A stretch of DNA of 42,083 nt from JAIOIW01 sp050304175 (lineage in GTDB: Bacteria > Pseudomonadota > Alphaproteobacteria > Rhizobiales > Rhizobiaceae): contig JBNLDE010000097.1 in the NCBI GenBank assembly GCA_050304175.1, forward strand, positions 1-42,083, given 5' to 3'. A program made the translations under genes and the position numbers. How positions within the stretch are numbered: the stretch's first letter is position 1; each line of letters begins with the position of its first letter. The notes below the pieces were generated by a model that ran no database searches, was not told the origin of the DNA, and was given only the letters and a program-made list of their open reading frames with translations. This document shows positions 41,649-42,083 of this stretch, piece by piece.

Positions 41649-42083
41649 GAATGGGCGCCCCTTTTTCAAATTCAGGTGCGGGGCTTGTGGCGGACAAATC
41701 TGGTACAAATTGTGGCACAGAACCACCGGACTGTCACATCGCCGGGCCTGTCCAGGGCAATTGCCCCGATCCGCCTCATATTGGTTGCGCCACGCCAAAT
41801 GCCAAGGGACGGTTCGTCGCGGGCGAAAAACCGCCCCGCGCGCCTGATCATCGCCACGCCCGTCTTCGCGTCTGGCCATTGGCTTTTCACTGGCCACGAG
41901 TCCTCGTCCGGACCCGGCAAAGCCGGCCCGGGGCTCATGGGCAGAACCCTTCCTCCGGTTCGCATGAGGAAGGTGGGAAGACGGGCGGTCTCTTCACGCT
42001 CGTCTAGCAAGTAATCAGCGATCCGAGGACCGCCCGTCCCGGCGAATCTCTGCCGCTTACTCGGCAAGGCATCCTTCCGGGAT
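41649..42083. other. Gene-free region upstream of chvI with two strong inverted repeats
   Basis: I find no credible complete gene here. CCTTCCTC (41948-41955) and GAGGAAGG (41966-41973) form an 8-bp hairpin with a ten-base loop. GACGGGCGGTC (41980-41990) and GACCGCCCGTC (42028-42038) are perfect 11-bp arms 37 bases apart. Together they suggest a folded RNA leader, a small RNA or a terminator of a gene beyond the window. At the extreme right, the minus strand reads IPEGCLAE then TAA at 42059-42057, which could be the tail of a gene entering the window. In many rhizobia pckA lies next to chvI. Confidence 0.4.

Noticed and set aside
41672..42067. Minus-strand ORF of 131 codons upstream of chvI
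   Set aside because: Its composition is not protein-like, it spans strong inverted repeats and has no good ribosome binding site.

Overview
The window is chromosomal DNA of a GC-rich alphaproteobacterium, most likely Hyphomicrobiales (Rhizobiales; Mesorhizobium/Phyllobacteriaceae-like). The evidence is a ChvG/ChvI (BvrS/BvrR) two-component pair next to a PTS EIIA-HPr-ahcY block, a Shemin-pathway 5-aminolevulinate synthase, a rhizobial-type glycerol ABC transporter (glpSTPQUV type), an FrcBCA sugar transporter, AddAB in place of RecBCD, and a DivL-type kinase. It looks like core genome plus catabolic operons. I see no insertion sequence, prophage or CRISPR array.

Layout. 1-62: 3' part of tRNA-Ser(GCT). 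91-673 (-): a cobalamin riboswitch whose only downstream gene in the window is an unrecognised ~115-residue ORF. 721-10773: a complete glycerol regulon, with glpV-S-T-P-Q-U (-) divergent from glpR-D-K (+) across a 155-bp control region of phased TTTTCG repeats. 10786-12972: four small genes, three of them for predicted exported proteins of unknown function. 13200-14414 (-): hemA. 14830-15846 (+): galM. 15857-17766 (-): a steroid-5-alpha-reductase-like membrane enzyme and a class III CoA-transferase. 17879-24408: a sugar locus, with ROK repressor, RbsD/FucU mutarotase and PfkB kinase (-) divergent from frcBCA plus a D-lyxose/mannose isomerase-type cupin (+), closed by a bidirectional terminator.

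24487-36422 (-): trxA, then a tightly packed operon divL - tsaE/amgK fusion - murU - addB - addA. It joins cell-cycle control, t6A tRNA modification, peptidoglycan recycling and double-strand-break repair. 36669-38063 (-): ahcY with its own terminator and a palindromic operator candidate. 38200-41630 (-): chvI, chvG, EIIA(Man-type) and HPr. The HPr kinase gene (hprK) normally found between chvG and the EIIA gene in this group is absent. Only 163 bp separate the two genes, and they hold a 13-codon ORF with a ribosome binding site that may be an hprK remnant. 41631-42083 is a gene-free upstream region with strong inverted repeats.

How it works together. Glycerol enters through GlpVSTPQ(U), is phosphorylated by GlpK and oxidised by GlpD, under GlpR. 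A ketose or aldose enters through FrcBCA, is presented in the right anomer by the RbsD/FucU protein (perhaps also GalM), is isomerised by the cupin and phosphorylated by the PfkB kinase, under the ROK regulator. The PTS proteins lack any visible sugar-transporting EII and are probably regulatory, coupled to ChvG/ChvI. All assignments come from reading the sequence; no database search was run. The points most worth checking are the orphan cobalamin riboswitch, the missing hprK, the asymmetric GlpS/GlpT ATPase pair and several uncharacterised inverted repeats in promoters.
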